Of a stretch of DNA of 64,000 bases, positions 38,731-46,809 are shown one piece after another. The translations under genes and the position numbers were made by a program. Position 1 is the stretch's first letter. Every line of letters starts with the position of its first letter. The notes beneath the pieces were generated by a model. It was not told where the DNA came from, ran no database searches, and saw only the letters and a list, made by a program, of their open reading frames with translations. The stretch is from Tildeniella torsiva UHER 1998/13D (GTDB taxonomy: Bacteria; Cyanobacteriota; Cyanobacteriia; Phormidesmidales; Phormidesmidaceae), in the NCBI GenBank assembly GCA_019358835.1, contig JAHHIH010000022.1, positions 41,075-105,074 on the forward strand, read 5' to 3'.

Positions 38731-38878
38731 GTGTGTGGGTGTGTATGTGTGTGGGTGAGTGGTAGGTGCGAGAACGGGCGGAAGCAGAGAGCTGATAGTC
38801 ACCCTTACCAATTCACCTCCTTACCCGTCTACTTACCTACCCATCCACCCACCCACTCATCTACTCACCTACTTCCCC
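38731..38878. repeat. Low-complexity GT/G-rich then polypyrimidine tract
   Basis: 38731-38765 is GTGTGTGGGTGTG-like, and 38805-38880 is built of TACC, CATCC and CACC words on the same strand, so the two halves are roughly complementary. It fills the gap between the LOG gene and glutaminase and resembles the tracts at 10117, 45896, 46440 and 52581. Confidence 0.7.
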
Positions 38879-39835
38879 ATGTCCCAGGTTCAAGCATTTT
38901 TAGAGCAGCTTTACCAAGAATTGAGGGGGATCTCTGGCGGCAAAGTGGCCACCTACATTCCTGAGCTGGCGCGGGCCAACCCCAACTGGTTTGGTATTAG
39001 CATGGTCACCCTCGATGGCCACACCTACGAGGTAGGGGATGTAGCGCAAAAGTTCACTATCCAGTCGATTTCAAAGGTGTTTGTCTACGCCATGGCCTTG
39101 GAGAACTATGGCCGCGAGAAATTGCTCAAAAAAGTGGGGGTAGAACCTACGGGCGATCCGTTTAATTCCCTAATCCGGCTAGATGAGGATTCTAAACGCC
39201 CCGATAATCCGATGGTAAATGCCGGGGCGATCGCCACCACCGGCCTCATCACGGGTGCAGACCCCGCCGAACGCCTCAATCGTCTGCTGGCTATGTTCGA
39301 GCGCTACGTGGGCAACGAAGTGTTCGTCGATGTATCTACGTTTATGTCAGAGCGCTCCACGGGTCACCGCAACCGGGCCATGGCCCACCTAATGCTCAAC
39401 TTCGGCATGATTGACCAGCCCATCGACGAAGCGCTCGATCTGTACTTTCAGCAGTGCGCGGTGCTGGTTACAGCCCACGATCTAGCGGTGATGGCCGCTA
39501 CCCTGGCTAATCAGGGTGTTAACCCCATCACCGGGCAGCGGGCGGTAGGGGCCGAGCACGTGCGCGACATTCTCAGCGTTATGTACACCTGCGGTATGTA
39601 CAACTTTGCTGGAGAGTGGGCCTTTCGAGTTGGCATACCGGCAAAAAGCGGTGTGTCAGGCGGCATTCTCGCTGTGGTGCCAAACCAGGCCGGCATCGCC
39701 GTGTTTTCACCTCCCCTCGACAGCCACGGTAACAGCGTTCGCGGGCTCAAGGCATTTGAGGCATTGTCCCAAGAATACGGGTTTCATCTGTTTGATCTGT
39801 CCCTTGGCCGCTGTAACTTTGCCAGTCGCGAGTGA
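38879..39835 (+). CDS. glsA: Glutaminase A
   Basis: A 318-residue beta-lactamase-fold glutaminase converting glutamine to glutamate and ammonia. The catalytic SxxK pair is in [28 protein letters not shown] and [15 protein letters not shown] complete the family pattern. The ATG at 38879 ([10 protein letters not shown]) fits; the frame extends upstream into the low-complexity tract and should not be used. Confidence 0.93.
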   Translation: MSQVQAFLEQLYQELRGISGGKVATYIPELARANPNWFGISMVTLDGHTYEVGDVAQKFTIQSISKVFVYAMALENYGREKLLKKVGVEPTGDPFNSLIRLDEDSKRPDNPMVNAGAIATTGLITGADPAERLNRLLAMFERYVGNEVFVDVSTFMSERSTGHRNRAMAHLMLNFGMIDQPIDEALDLYFQQCAVLVTAHDLAVMAATLANQGVNPITGQRAVGAEHVRDILSVMYTCGMYNFAGEWAFRVGIPAKSGVSGGILAVVPNQAGIAVFSPPLDSHGNSVRGLKAFEALSQEYGFHLFDLSLGRCNFASRE

Positions 39836-39910
39836 TGCGCAGGGTGTTGCTGCCCCCAAACACAAGCCAGCATCCCCACCCTACGCTCATCCGTAGCAAT
39901 CTCCAGATAA

Positions 39911-40150
39911 TCACTCTCCAAAAGAGGTGAGGCGGCGGGTCATGACGCTAATGTATTCGCCGCTGCGCCCGGTGGGCACGGGGTCGATCCAGGCGACTCT
40001 GGCACAATACCGAAGCACCTCCATGCGGTTGATGGCCTCGATAACAGCGGCGTAGTCGCCGACCAGAATGTGCGTAAGGCGATCGGGCTGATAGGTAGGC
40101 AGCGTGAACGTGTCGGGAAGGTTGCCCTCCCCAGGGGGTTGGTTAAACAT
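39911..40150 (-). CDS. Hypothetical protein, 79 residues
   Basis: A small soluble protein starting MFNQPPGEGNLPDTFTLP, then LTHILVGDYAAVIEAINRME and a C-terminal WIDPVPTGRSGEYISVMTRR. The layout (LVG-xx-AAV-xx-AI-x-RM, then W-x-P, then GE-x-(I/M)S-x-(M/L)TRR) resembles a short cyanobacterial family of unknown function that I recall only loosely. It stands alone near the toxin-antitoxin operon. Confidence 0.65.
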   Translation of the reverse strand: MFNQPPGEGNLPDTFTLPTYQPDRLTHILVGDYAAVIEAINRMEVLRYCARVAWIDPVPTGRSGEYISVMTRRLTSFGE

Positions 40151-40437
40151 AGTTCCAAGGGTTTAGATGTTGGTCTTGATGGTTGTCGGTTCAGCATCGT
40201 ACAAGCCGCGCGTCACTGGCTAGAGACACATGCCAGAGTTTGCAACTCTGCCGAAATTGACCCTGCACAGATGAGACAGTCTAGATAGATGTTATTGTCG
40301 GGCGCAAAAAAGAGTGCCCTTGGTGGGGCATTGGCATGGTTCATGCAGATAACACCGAATAAAAGGTCTTGCGTCAGGAGTACGTCTGATCGCTTGAGAG
40401 TATTATGTGGGCCAGCCACACAAAATATCAATGGGTT

Positions 40438-40935
40438 TCACGAATTTTTCCCTATGTCGCCAAAGCTAGCCTGCTTGGCAATCATGTCGAGCAGCTTGCG
40501 CTTAGAGCGATCGGGCTCATACTTGCTATTTTCCCATTCGCTTACCGTTTCGCGGCGCACCCCTAACTCACTGGCGAACTGCTCTTGGTTGAGACCCTTG
40601 CAGGCTCTCAAAGCTTTGATCGCCTTCCCATTCCACTCGATTTGGCCATGCTTGTGTTGGATGTTGTAGGCAGCTTGGAAGGTCTGAAAGGTGACCTTCT
40701 GCTGAGCCAGATCAACAGCATTGACTTGATAGCCAGCGCTAACCCAGGCGATCGCTTGCAGGGCACTGACGCTATCGCGATTGCTCCACCAGCCCTTTTT
40801 GGCACGCGCTGAGGCGGGCAGTGAGCGACCCATCAAAGCTTCAATTTCTAAAAAGGTGAGCGTTGTAGCTGCTTTGTTGCAGTTTTGCAAGTGTTCAAAA
40901 AGTGGATAGTACTTGCTGCCAGGTTTGATGCTCAT
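40438..40935 (-). CDS. DUF7662-XRE helix-turn-helix protein (third gene of MntA/HepT operon)
   Basis: A 165-residue protein. The N-terminal half (SKYYPLFEHLQNC, LTFLEIEALMGRSLPASARA, GWWSNRD) matches the pattern of DUF7662, and the C-terminal 60 residues form an XRE-type DNA-binding domain (LRACKGLNQEQFASELGVRR ETVSEWENS). It overlaps hepT by 4 bases (ATGA), so all three genes are probably translated from one message. A transcriptional regulator of the operon, or an additional antitoxin, is the likely role; this is inference. Confidence 0.8.
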   Translation of the reverse strand: MSIKPGSKYYPLFEHLQNCNKAATTLTFLEIEALMGRSLPASARAKKGWWSNRDSVSALQAIAWVSAGYQVNAVDLAQQKVTFQTFQAAYNIQHKHGQIEWNGKAIKALRACKGLNQEQFASELGVRRETVSEWENSKYEPDRSKRKLLDMIAKQASFGDIGKNS

Positions 40936-41294
40936 AGCTCATTTTGATCTGGTAGCGGGGGTAACAATGCCTCTAGCTGTGACAGGAGGGGGGCTAGCTC
41001 TGAGTGGATAATCGTCCACAGAATATCTTGATCAACTTCGTCGTATTGATGGATAACAATGTTGCGTAAACCAATAATTCTTTGCCAATCAATGGCTGGA
41101 TGAGCTTGCCTAAATTTATTTGAGATTCTGCGGGCGGCTTCTCCTAGAATTTCAAATTGTCGTTCTATGGCGCTAACAGTGCGAATGTCGGCAAGATAAT
41201 CGTCAAAGGAAAGGCTTTCTGCAAAGGTTTGAATATAGCGAATTGCTTGAGCCATATCCCACACTGACGAGATGTCGCGATCACTCGGCGGCAT
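40932..41294 (-). CDS. hepT: HepT-like HEPN ribonuclease toxin
   Basis: A 120-residue HEPN protein (DUF86). The toxin motif Rx4HxY is intact as Arg77, His82 and Tyr84 in LRNIVIHQYDEV. In characterised systems HepT is an RNase and MntA inactivates it by adding AMP to that tyrosine. The start at 41294 is chosen because GAGG lies 6 bases upstream; it overlaps mntA by 14 bases. The next gene overlaps its stop by 4 bases. Confidence 0.88.
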   Translation of the reverse strand: MPPSDRDISSVWDMAQAIRYIQTFAESLSFDDYLADIRTVSAIERQFEILGEAARRISNKFRQAHPAIDWQRIIGLRNIVIHQYDEVDQDILWTIIHSELAPLLSQLEALLPPLPDQNEL

Positions 41295-41610
41295 AAACAA
41301 CCTCACAAGTGCTCAGAATTTCATGACGGCGATAGGGATTCTTTAAATATTTTTTGTTGACTAGATCAACATTACGTCTAAATAACTGTTCGATTTCTGC
41401 CTGCATTTTTATGCGATCATCCCAATTCGTAGGGTACTGGGAGTCAAAGGTCAGGAGTACATCAATGTCGCTGTCGGGGCAAAAGTCGTCGCGCAGGACA
41501 GAGCCGAAGAGGGCAAATTCGGCGATATGCCATCGTTGGCAGAATTCAGCAATCTGATCAAGAGAGGTTTTGATTCTTTCGGCAACCAAACTTGTCAATT
41601 CAACTGCCAC
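41281..41610 (-). CDS. mntA: MntA-like nucleotidyltransferase antitoxin
   Basis: A 109-residue minimal nucleotidyltransferase. The GSx10DxD motif is exact: Gly36-Ser37, Asp48 and Asp50 in FGSVLRDDFCPDSDID. It is first in the operon, upstream of hepT, the order seen in MntA/HepT modules. The expected activity is AMP addition to the toxin tyrosine. It reads off a promoter between it and the ferritin-like gene. Confidence 0.88.
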   Translation of the reverse strand: MAVELTSLVAERIKTSLDQIAEFCQRWHIAEFALFGSVLRDDFCPDSDIDVLLTFDSQYPTNWDDRIKMQAEIEQLFRRNVDLVNKKYLKNPYRRHEILSTCEVVYAAE

Positions 41611-41751
41611 AAACCCTCCTGCCCAAAAGTATTTGACGAAACGGAGATCAGTCCGCTTGATTTCCTATAATGCCTGAAAAGGGCTGAGTTGTCCTAGTTT
41701 CAGAAGGGTTTCTCAACACCAGAAGTTCAGCTAAGCAGTTCGTCCGACCAG

Positions 41752-42435
41752 CTAGACCAGTGTGAGTTCTGGTTTTTGGCCAGGCTGCACCAAGCTAGGT
41801 CGGTCTGCGGCGGGTTTGGTGATGAATTCCACCACTTTACTCAGGTCTTGGAACATTTTGCCCTCAATGTCGCGGCGGTAGGCATCGACAACCGAGGTGG
41901 CGCGAAAATAATGCAGGGCATCGGTGAGATAGCGCACGTGCCGTTCTTCGTCGTGCAGTACGGATTCAAGCGCTGCCCGAGTGGCCGTGAGGTGGTCGGG
42001 CAACGCCTTGAGAATGCAGCGAAAGCCCCGCACCCCCAGTTCTTCAGCGAGCAGCACGCTGGCCAGCAAGTGCGGCAAGGGGGCCGCAGCCAAGTCTTCT
42101 ACCTGGTGGTAGCGACGCATGGATGCCTCGCCCACGCTAGAGAGCGACTGCTGGGCAGCTTCGCTGTCTAGGTCAATAAAGTAGCCCTCGCGTTCAACGG
42201 CCTTAGTAAAGATTTGGGCGTGGCGCACCTCGTCGGTGACGTGGCGCTGCATTTGCTCGTCCAGCCACAGGGGAATCTCGGCGGCTTTAGCTTCGCGAAT
42301 GTGGGCGACGGTGCGGCTGCCCTCCGCCTCTTGCAGCGCCAGGGAGGCAAATAGATGGGGCCGCCGCTGAGGGTTGGCGGCACTTTGGCTGTAATAGATG
42401 GCGCTAAAGCCGATGAATAGATAGTGCTGGAGCAT
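41752..42435 (-). CDS. Ferritin-like superfamily protein
   Basis: About 227 residues with a helical ferritin-like fold. Two metal-type motifs are visible: ALQEAEGS..DEVRHAQIF (E then ExxH-like) and LLAEELGV..DEERHVRYL. The arrangement implies a di-iron or related di-metal site, but no oxidase subtype is recognisable. An ATG at 42435 (MLQHYLFIG) is preferred over a TTG at 42510, which has no ribosome site. Function unknown. Confidence 0.72.
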   Translation of the reverse strand: MLQHYLFIGFSAIYYSQSAANPQRRPHLFASLALQEAEGSRTVAHIREAKAAEIPLWLDEQMQRHVTDEVRHAQIFTKAVEREGYFIDLDSEAAQQSLSSVGEASMRRYHQVEDLAAAPLPHLLASVLLAEELGVRGFRCILKALPDHLTATRAALESVLHDEERHVRYLTDALHYFRATSVVDAYRRDIEGKMFQDLSKVVEFITKPAADRPSLVQPGQKPELTLV

Positions 42436-42629
42436 GACTAGGACGTAATTGAGGGGATGGATCCTGTTGGCTATTGTAGAAATTTCTAGCTGTTTGTGCC
42501 GCCTGCCCAAGCCCTTCGATTAATTAAGCCGCAGTGATTTACATCGCTGCGGCTGAAAGGTTTCAAAATACAACAACCCCACTAATTCAACCAGGCCAGT
42601 TAACGCTGCTAGCCGAAGCAGCCCAATTG

Positions 42630-43202
42630 CTAGGCTAAGTCATCCTCATCGTCAATACCAGCACTCATTGTTGCAACTGGAGAGGGTGGTTCAGATGGTA
42701 TTGGCGGTTCGAGGGGAGCAGGTGGGCCACTTGGGGTTGGAGGTTCCACTGGGGTTGGAGGTTCCACTGGGGTTGGAGGCTCCACTGGGGTTGGGAATGG
42801 AGGTGTTACCGGCGGTGAGGGAACAGACGGCGCAGGGGGCTGCGGTTCTGGGTCCGGAATACCCAGCTGCTGTCGGGCCTGGGCCAGCAGGTAGGAGGTA
42901 CTGGACTGCACGGTATCAAGCAGCGCTTGCCCTGTAGAGGTGATCGACTGGGGCTCGCTGCTGGGGTTCTTTTCTTCGCTGAGGCCGATGTACCAGGCGC
43001 GAGTGCTGCGCCCCAGGCCAACGGCGGTGCGATAAAACCACTCGCCACCCACAAAGGTTAGGCAAAGCACCAGCCACAGCAGCAGGCCAACTTCGCGCAA
43101 AATATCCCAGGTGCGGGCGAGCGTTTTTTTGTAAATGTCGCCGGTATCGGCGGAAAATAATAGCTGGCTAACAATACTGGCCTGTTCTTTAATCTTGTCC
43201 AT
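42630..43202 (-). CDS. Proline-rich membrane protein, one TM helix
   Basis: A 190-residue protein. A soluble helical N-terminus (MDKIKEQASIVSQLLF) leads to one transmembrane helix around residues 35-55 (GLLLWLVLCLTFVGG), a charged region and a C-terminal low-complexity tail built from VEPPTP repeats, then SGPPAP and SEPPSP variants ending in an acidic DDEDDLA. The DNA of the tail contains an 18-bp tandem repeat at 42733. The tail could vary in length between strains. Function unknown. A TTG at 43211 is possible but ATG 43202 is used. Confidence 0.7.
   Translation of the reverse strand: MDKIKEQASIVSQLLFSADTGDIYKKTLARTWDILREVGLLLWLVLCLTFVGGEWFYRTAVGLGRSTRAWYIGLSEEKNPSSEPQSITSTGQALLDTVQSSTSYLLAQARQQLGIPDPEPQPPAPSVPSPPVTPPFPTPVEPPTPVEPPTPVEPPTPSGPPAPLEPPIPSEPPSPVATMSAGIDDEDDLA
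42733..42800. repeat. 18-bp tandem repeat in the proline-rich tail
   Basis: GGGGTTGGAGGTTCCACT repeats at 42733, 42751 and 42769 (one base changed) and decays after. It encodes the PTPVEP repeats on the minus strand. The array is short, without spacers, so it is not CRISPR. Confidence 0.85.
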
Positions 43203-43319
43203 AGGTGTCAACTCTTTAATGGCTGGTCATAGTCGGGAAATGACGACCCTCTGCTGACATAGTAGGAGCGGCGTTTAGGGGACGGCTATAGAAAGTTCAC
43301 CCCAGATCAAGCTTTGCGC

Positions 43320-44261
43320 TCATGCGCCCTCGCTCCAGATTTTTTTGAGCACCTGGTCGGGGGTAATGTCGGCCAGGGTACCGGTGGAGGAGGTCAGGGC
43401 GACCAGGCGATCATCTCCGGCGGTGATAGCCTGGGCCACGCTATCGCCAGCAAAAAGCCCCAAGGTGTAGACGTTGAGGGCGATCGCCAGCGCCAGAGGA
43501 TACCCTTCTACCGCTACTAACAGGTTAGCGGCGGCAATCAAGGCTGCCGTCTGTCCTGGGGTCTCAGGTCGCAAAACTTTGATGTTGGGTACGGCACTGG
43601 CGATCGCGACGGTTTGAGGGGCCGCATCGTCGGTTTGCAGCAGGGCCAGGGGCATGTCGGGCTGGCGCTGCTGAAAGTCTTTGAGGATGACAATCCAGCT
43701 TTCGGTGGGGTAGGTGGTGCCGCTAGAGGTGGCACCGGGGTAAACCAGCACGTAGCCATTCGTGAGACCGTTGCCCTGACGGATGGCGTCTACGGCAGTT
43801 AAGTCTTTGCGCGGCACATTCACCGAGAGGCCAGGCGGTGTACCGGTGACGTTGATCAGCTTGAGCAGATCGCTGTGGTGGGCTGGCTCAGCTGAACGGG
43901 GGGCCGTTGCAGTCAACAGTAGGTCGTTGGCCGACCCGCTGTAGCCGAGACGGGTGGGCACCCCACTCAGCCACAGCAGCAGAGCAATAGACCAGGAGTC
44001 GGTCAGGGTAAGGACGGCGTCGAACTCGCGATCGCGCACAATCCCCAACAGGTTGGCCCAGTCGGCGGGGCTGTTGCTGGCCTCAAAGTTGTAAGGCACC
44101 ACCTCGGTGACCCCCTTTGAGAGCTGATAGATAGCCGTAGCACTAGGGGGCGCAACTACTGATATCTCAGCATTCTCGAAGCTGTCCTTGATCTGATTAA
44201 TGATCGGAAAGAAGCTCAGCTGAGTCTCCGTTTCCCCTGGAACAAGAGCCAGTACCCGCAT
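43320..44261 (-). CDS. Glycosyltransferase family 9 protein
   Basis: A 313-residue GT-B fold protein starting MRVLALVPGETETQLSFFP, with Rossmann-type halves and VLVYPGATSSG in the middle, as in heptosyltransferase-like GT9 proteins. It lacks a strong second signature, so the donor and acceptor sugars are unknown. Envelope or polysaccharide synthesis is the usual role of such proteins. It lies downstream of ispD's divergent promoter region. Confidence 0.72.
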   Translation of the reverse strand: MRVLALVPGETETQLSFFPIINQIKDSFENAEISVVAPPSATAIYQLSKGVTEVVPYNFEASNSPADWANLLGIVRDREFDAVLTLTDSWSIALLLWLSGVPTRLGYSGSANDLLLTATAPRSAEPAHHSDLLKLINVTGTPPGLSVNVPRKDLTAVDAIRQGNGLTNGYVLVYPGATSSGTTYPTESWIVILKDFQQRQPDMPLALLQTDDAAPQTVAIASAVPNIKVLRPETPGQTAALIAAANLLVAVEGYPLALAIALNVYTLGLFAGDSVAQAITAGDDRLVALTSSTGTLADITPDQVLKKIWSEGA

Positions 44262-44401
44262 ATATTACGTCCATGCCTGTTCGCAAGTATTGTAGTGGAA
44301 CCTGGCCAAGGTTTAGGGGATATCTGGCCTACAAAATGAATTAAATTTCCCCAAAGGGGATAGAAAATCCCCAATTTACTGGCCCGTTACGGTTTTGCCC
44401 T

Positions 44402-45100
44402 GTGTCTACACTCCCGGTTCATGTGCTCATCCCCGCCGCTGGCAGCGGTCGCCGCATGGGGGCCGATCGCAACAAAGTGCTTCTCGATCTGCTGGGGCAG
44501 CCCATCATCGCCTGGAGCCTCAAGGCTGCGGCCCAGGCCGATACGGTGGTCTGGATTGGGGTGATCTGCCAGCGGGGCGATCGCCCCGCCCTAGAGGCGA
44601 TCGCGAATGCCCTCAACTTGTCTAAGCCAGTGACTTTTATCGACGGCGGCACTACCCGTCAAGAATCGGTATACAACGGGCTACAAGCGCTGCCGCCCGA
44701 GGCCACCCGAGTCCTCATCCACGACGGGGCGCGCTGCCTGGCCACCCCAGACCTGTTTGATCGCTGCGCCGCTGCCCTAGACAGCTGCCCTGGCCTGATC
44801 GCGGCGGTACCGGTCAAAGACACGATTAAGGTTGTAGATGCCGACCAGCGCATTGAGGCCACCCCCGATCGCCAGCGGCTGTGGGCCGCCCAAACCCCCC
44901 AAGGCTTTGAGGTGGCCTTGCTGAAGCAGTGCCACCAGCAGGGTATTGACCAGGGCTGGAGCGTCACCGACGACGCCGCCCTGTTTGAGAAGTGCGGCCT
45001 GCCCGTGCAGGTGGTGCCCGGCGAAGAGACCAACCTCAAGGTGACCACGCCAATGGATTTAGCGATCGCAGAATTCATACTAAAACAGCGCCTGGGTTAG
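44402..45100 (+). CDS. ispD: 2-C-methyl-D-erythritol 4-phosphate cytidylyltransferase
   Basis: A 232-residue nucleotidyltransferase of the MEP isoprenoid pathway, which supplies carotenoid, chlorophyll and quinone side chains. The N-terminal LIPAAGSGRRMGADRNK and IHDGARCL motifs match IspD, and the C-terminal WAAQTPQGF and SVTDDAAL are also present. The start is a GTG at 44402. Its nearest neighbours are unrelated. Confidence 0.93.
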   Translation: MSTLPVHVLIPAAGSGRRMGADRNKVLLDLLGQPIIAWSLKAAAQADTVVWIGVICQRGDRPALEAIANALNLSKPVTFIDGGTTRQESVYNGLQALPPEATRVLIHDGARCLATPDLFDRCAAALDSCPGLIAAVPVKDTIKVVDADQRIEATPDRQRLWAAQTPQGFEVALLKQCHQQGIDQGWSVTDDAALFEKCGLPVQVVPGEETNLKVTTPMDLAIAEFILKQRLG

Positions 45101-45177
45101 CCAAAAGGCTCCCCAAACGCTGTCATGTCTTGAATTCCAGGATTTTAGCCCCAGGATTTGCCCCTACGATAGCGACT

Positions 45178-45309
45178 CTAAAGGTCGCCGCCGCGCAAAA
45201 ACAGCAGAAACACAATCGCTGGGCCAGCGATGACAATCATGGCAAGCATGGTCAACTGGGCAATTAGCTCAAAATTAATGCTGCTCAAGAAACCACTCAG
45301 AAAGCTCAT
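45178..45309 (-). CDS. psb30: Photosystem II protein Psb30 (Ycf12)
   Basis: A 43-residue single-helix protein, [20 protein letters not shown] followed by [19 protein letters not shown]. The C-terminal AGPA..FLL..RGG(D/N)L pattern is that of Psb30/Ycf12, a small intrinsic PSII subunit near the Psb27/PsbZ edge. A good AGGAGG-like ribosome site (GGGAGGTTTC) lies just upstream of the ATG. It is divergent from the YkgJ gene. Confidence 0.88.
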   Translation of the reverse strand: MSFLSGFLSSINFELIAQLTMLAMIVIAGPAIVFLLFLRGGDL

Positions 45310-45538
45310 GAAACCTCCCAACACAAGGCGACTGGACTGATATAAACTTCATTCAATCCCAGAAGTGGGGTTTCGCCTGTAGAGAGCTACAGACCCCGCG
45401 CTGGGCTTGGTGTAAAGCTTGCTTATCGGGCTCATTTTACCTGCTAACGCCGCCCCTATTTTAGATAACGTAACAAAATTCTAAGGCAGCGCCCGCTGCT
45501 GCTCAGACGCTAGGCCCAAGACGGCCAAAGGAGACCCA

Positions 45539-45895
45539 ATGGCCACCTGGCAATGTGTGAAGTCCTGCGGGGCCTGCTGCTTCTTGGCCCCCGACGAGCG
45601 CCCCGATCTAGACTCGTACCTCGCCCCTGACCAGTTGGCACTGTACCTGAGCATGGTGGGCGAAGACGGCTGGTGCATTCACTACAATGCAGGCGATCGC
45701 CTCTGCACTATCTACTCCGACCGACCCAGTTTCTGCCGGGTTACCTTCAGCACCTTCGAGACCATGTTTGGCATTGAAGCCGACGAACTCGACGACTTTG
45801 CCATCGACTGCTGCCAGGAGCATATTGACGACATCTACGGCGAAGCTAGCCCGGAGATGGAGCGGTTTAACCAGGCGGTGGGGGTAGGGGAGTGA
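45539..45895 (+). CDS. YkgJ family cysteine cluster protein
   Basis: A 118-residue protein with the YkgJ-type metal cluster: CVKSCGACC near residues 6-14, WCIHY and LCTIYSDRPSFCR, then DCCQEH. The cysteines probably bind zinc or an iron-sulfur cluster. The reaction is unknown. The ATG at 45539 is the only good start. A G-rich low-complexity tract begins right after the stop. Confidence 0.85.
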   Translation: MATWQCVKSCGACCFLAPDERPDLDSYLAPDQLALYLSMVGEDGWCIHYNAGDRLCTIYSDRPSFCRVTFSTFETMFGIEADELDDFAIDCCQEHIDDIYGEASPEMERFNQAVGVGE

Positions 45896-45955
45896 TGAGG
45901 TAGGTAAGGTGGGGAAGATAGGGGCGACGGGGAAAGTGAGGGGGCGGTGGGTTGC
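45896..45955. repeat. Low-complexity G-rich tract
   Basis: GAGGTAGGTAAGGTGGGG-type words immediately after the YkgJ stop; the complement of the CACC/TACC tracts at 10117, 38731 and 46440. Confidence 0.6.
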
Positions 45956-46077
45956 GGTTTGGTTGACTCTTGCAGATAATGAAAGCATTATGAAATCTCC
46001 GGCAGTATTCAACGGTCTTGGCGTTGCTCTGTGCCCGGCCTTGTTGATCGCTCAGCTAACCTGCCTTTTACGCCATT

Positions 46078-46431
46078 GTGTCTATCTCTAGCCCTCTTCC
46101 CCCCTCGTCTAGCTCTGTCGAAGCCAAGTCTTCTGCCACTTTGAGCCGAGCGGCCTTTTGGCGGGTTTTTGGCTCTACGTTTGTCACTATTTTTTTGGCT
46201 GAGCTGGGGGACAAAACCCAGGTAACTACACTGCTCATGAGCGCCCAGTCTCAGGCACCCTGGATTGTTTTTCTAGGCGCTGGCACAGCTTTGATCACTA
46301 CCAGCCTAATGGGCGTACTGTTGGGGCAGTGGCTAGCCCGCCGCGTTTCCCCCGCGACTCTCGACACCGCCGCTGGCACCATGCTCATTGGCATCACCGT
46401 CTGCCTCCTCTGGGACATCGTCCACCTCTAG
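46078..46431 (+). CDS. hmx1: TMEM165/GDT1 (UPF0016) half-size protein, first of pair
   Basis: A 117-residue membrane protein with one UPF0016 motif, AELGDKTQVTTLL, and three hydrophobic helices. Full UPF0016 cation exporters carry two such motifs; here each half is a separate protein. Paired hemi-manganese exchangers (Hmx1/Hmx2) that together export Mn2+ are known from Anabaena, and this gene resembles the first of that pair. It starts with GTG. The symbol is assigned by arrangement, not by alignment. Confidence 0.8.
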   Translation: MSISSPLPPSSSSVEAKSSATLSRAAFWRVFGSTFVTIFLAELGDKTQVTTLLMSAQSQAPWIVFLGAGTALITTSLMGVLLGQWLARRVSPATLDTAAGTMLIGITVCLLWDIVHL

Positions 46432-46439
46432 CCCACCCC

Positions 46440-46525
46440 CACTTAGAGCGGGCACATAGGCACCCCATCTCCCCCGCCTTCCCCACCCCCTACCCATCCA
46501 CTCCCTCACCCCATTACTTCCCTCC
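46440..46525. repeat. Low-complexity polypyrimidine tract between hmx1 and hmx2
   Basis: CCCACCCCCACTT, CCCCATCTCCCCC and CCTACCCATCCACTCCC words fill the 96-base gap up to the ATG of hmx2. Part of the CACC/TACC tract family of this window. Confidence 0.65.
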
Positions 46526-46527
46526 CC

Positions 46528-46809
46528 ATGGACTGGAACCTCCTTGCCGTCAGCTTCACCGCCGTGTTCATCTCAGAGCTGGGGGATAAGAGCCAGCTGG
46601 CGGCGATCGCCCTCGGAGGCAGCTCAAAATCTCCCCGCGCCGTCTTTCTGGGCACCGCCGCTGCCCTGCTGCTGGCCAGTCTGCTGGGGGTAGTCGTCGG
46701 AGAAGGCACCGCCCAGATTTTGCCAGAACGCTTAGTCAAAGCCGTTGCGGCCATTGGGTTTGCCCTGCTGGCCGTCAAGCTGCTGTGGCCCGCAGCTAGT
46801 ACTGACTAG
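46528..46809 (+). CDS. hmx2: TMEM165/GDT1 (UPF0016) half-size protein, second of pair
   Basis: A 93-residue membrane protein with the second motif [14 protein letters not shown] and three hydrophobic helices. It should assemble with the upstream half-protein to make one cation/H+ exporter, probably for Mn2+ (inferred from known cyanobacterial hemi-exchangers). Its stop and the stop of the convergent lactate dehydrogenase gene share the tetranucleotide CTAG. Confidence 0.82.
   Translation: MDWNLLAVSFTAVFISELGDKSQLAAIALGGSSKSPRAVFLGTAAALLLASLLGVVVGEGTAQILPERLVKAVAAIGFALLAVKLLWPAASTD

Noticed and set aside
42733..42800. Possible CRISPR array (18-bp repeats)
   Set aside because: The repeats are contiguous, without spacers, and lie in frame in a proline-rich coding tail.
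45909..46091. 60-residue ORF before hmx1
   Set aside because: Its first half reads through the G-rich low-complexity tract and its end overlaps the hmx1 start; the internal ATG has no ribosome site.
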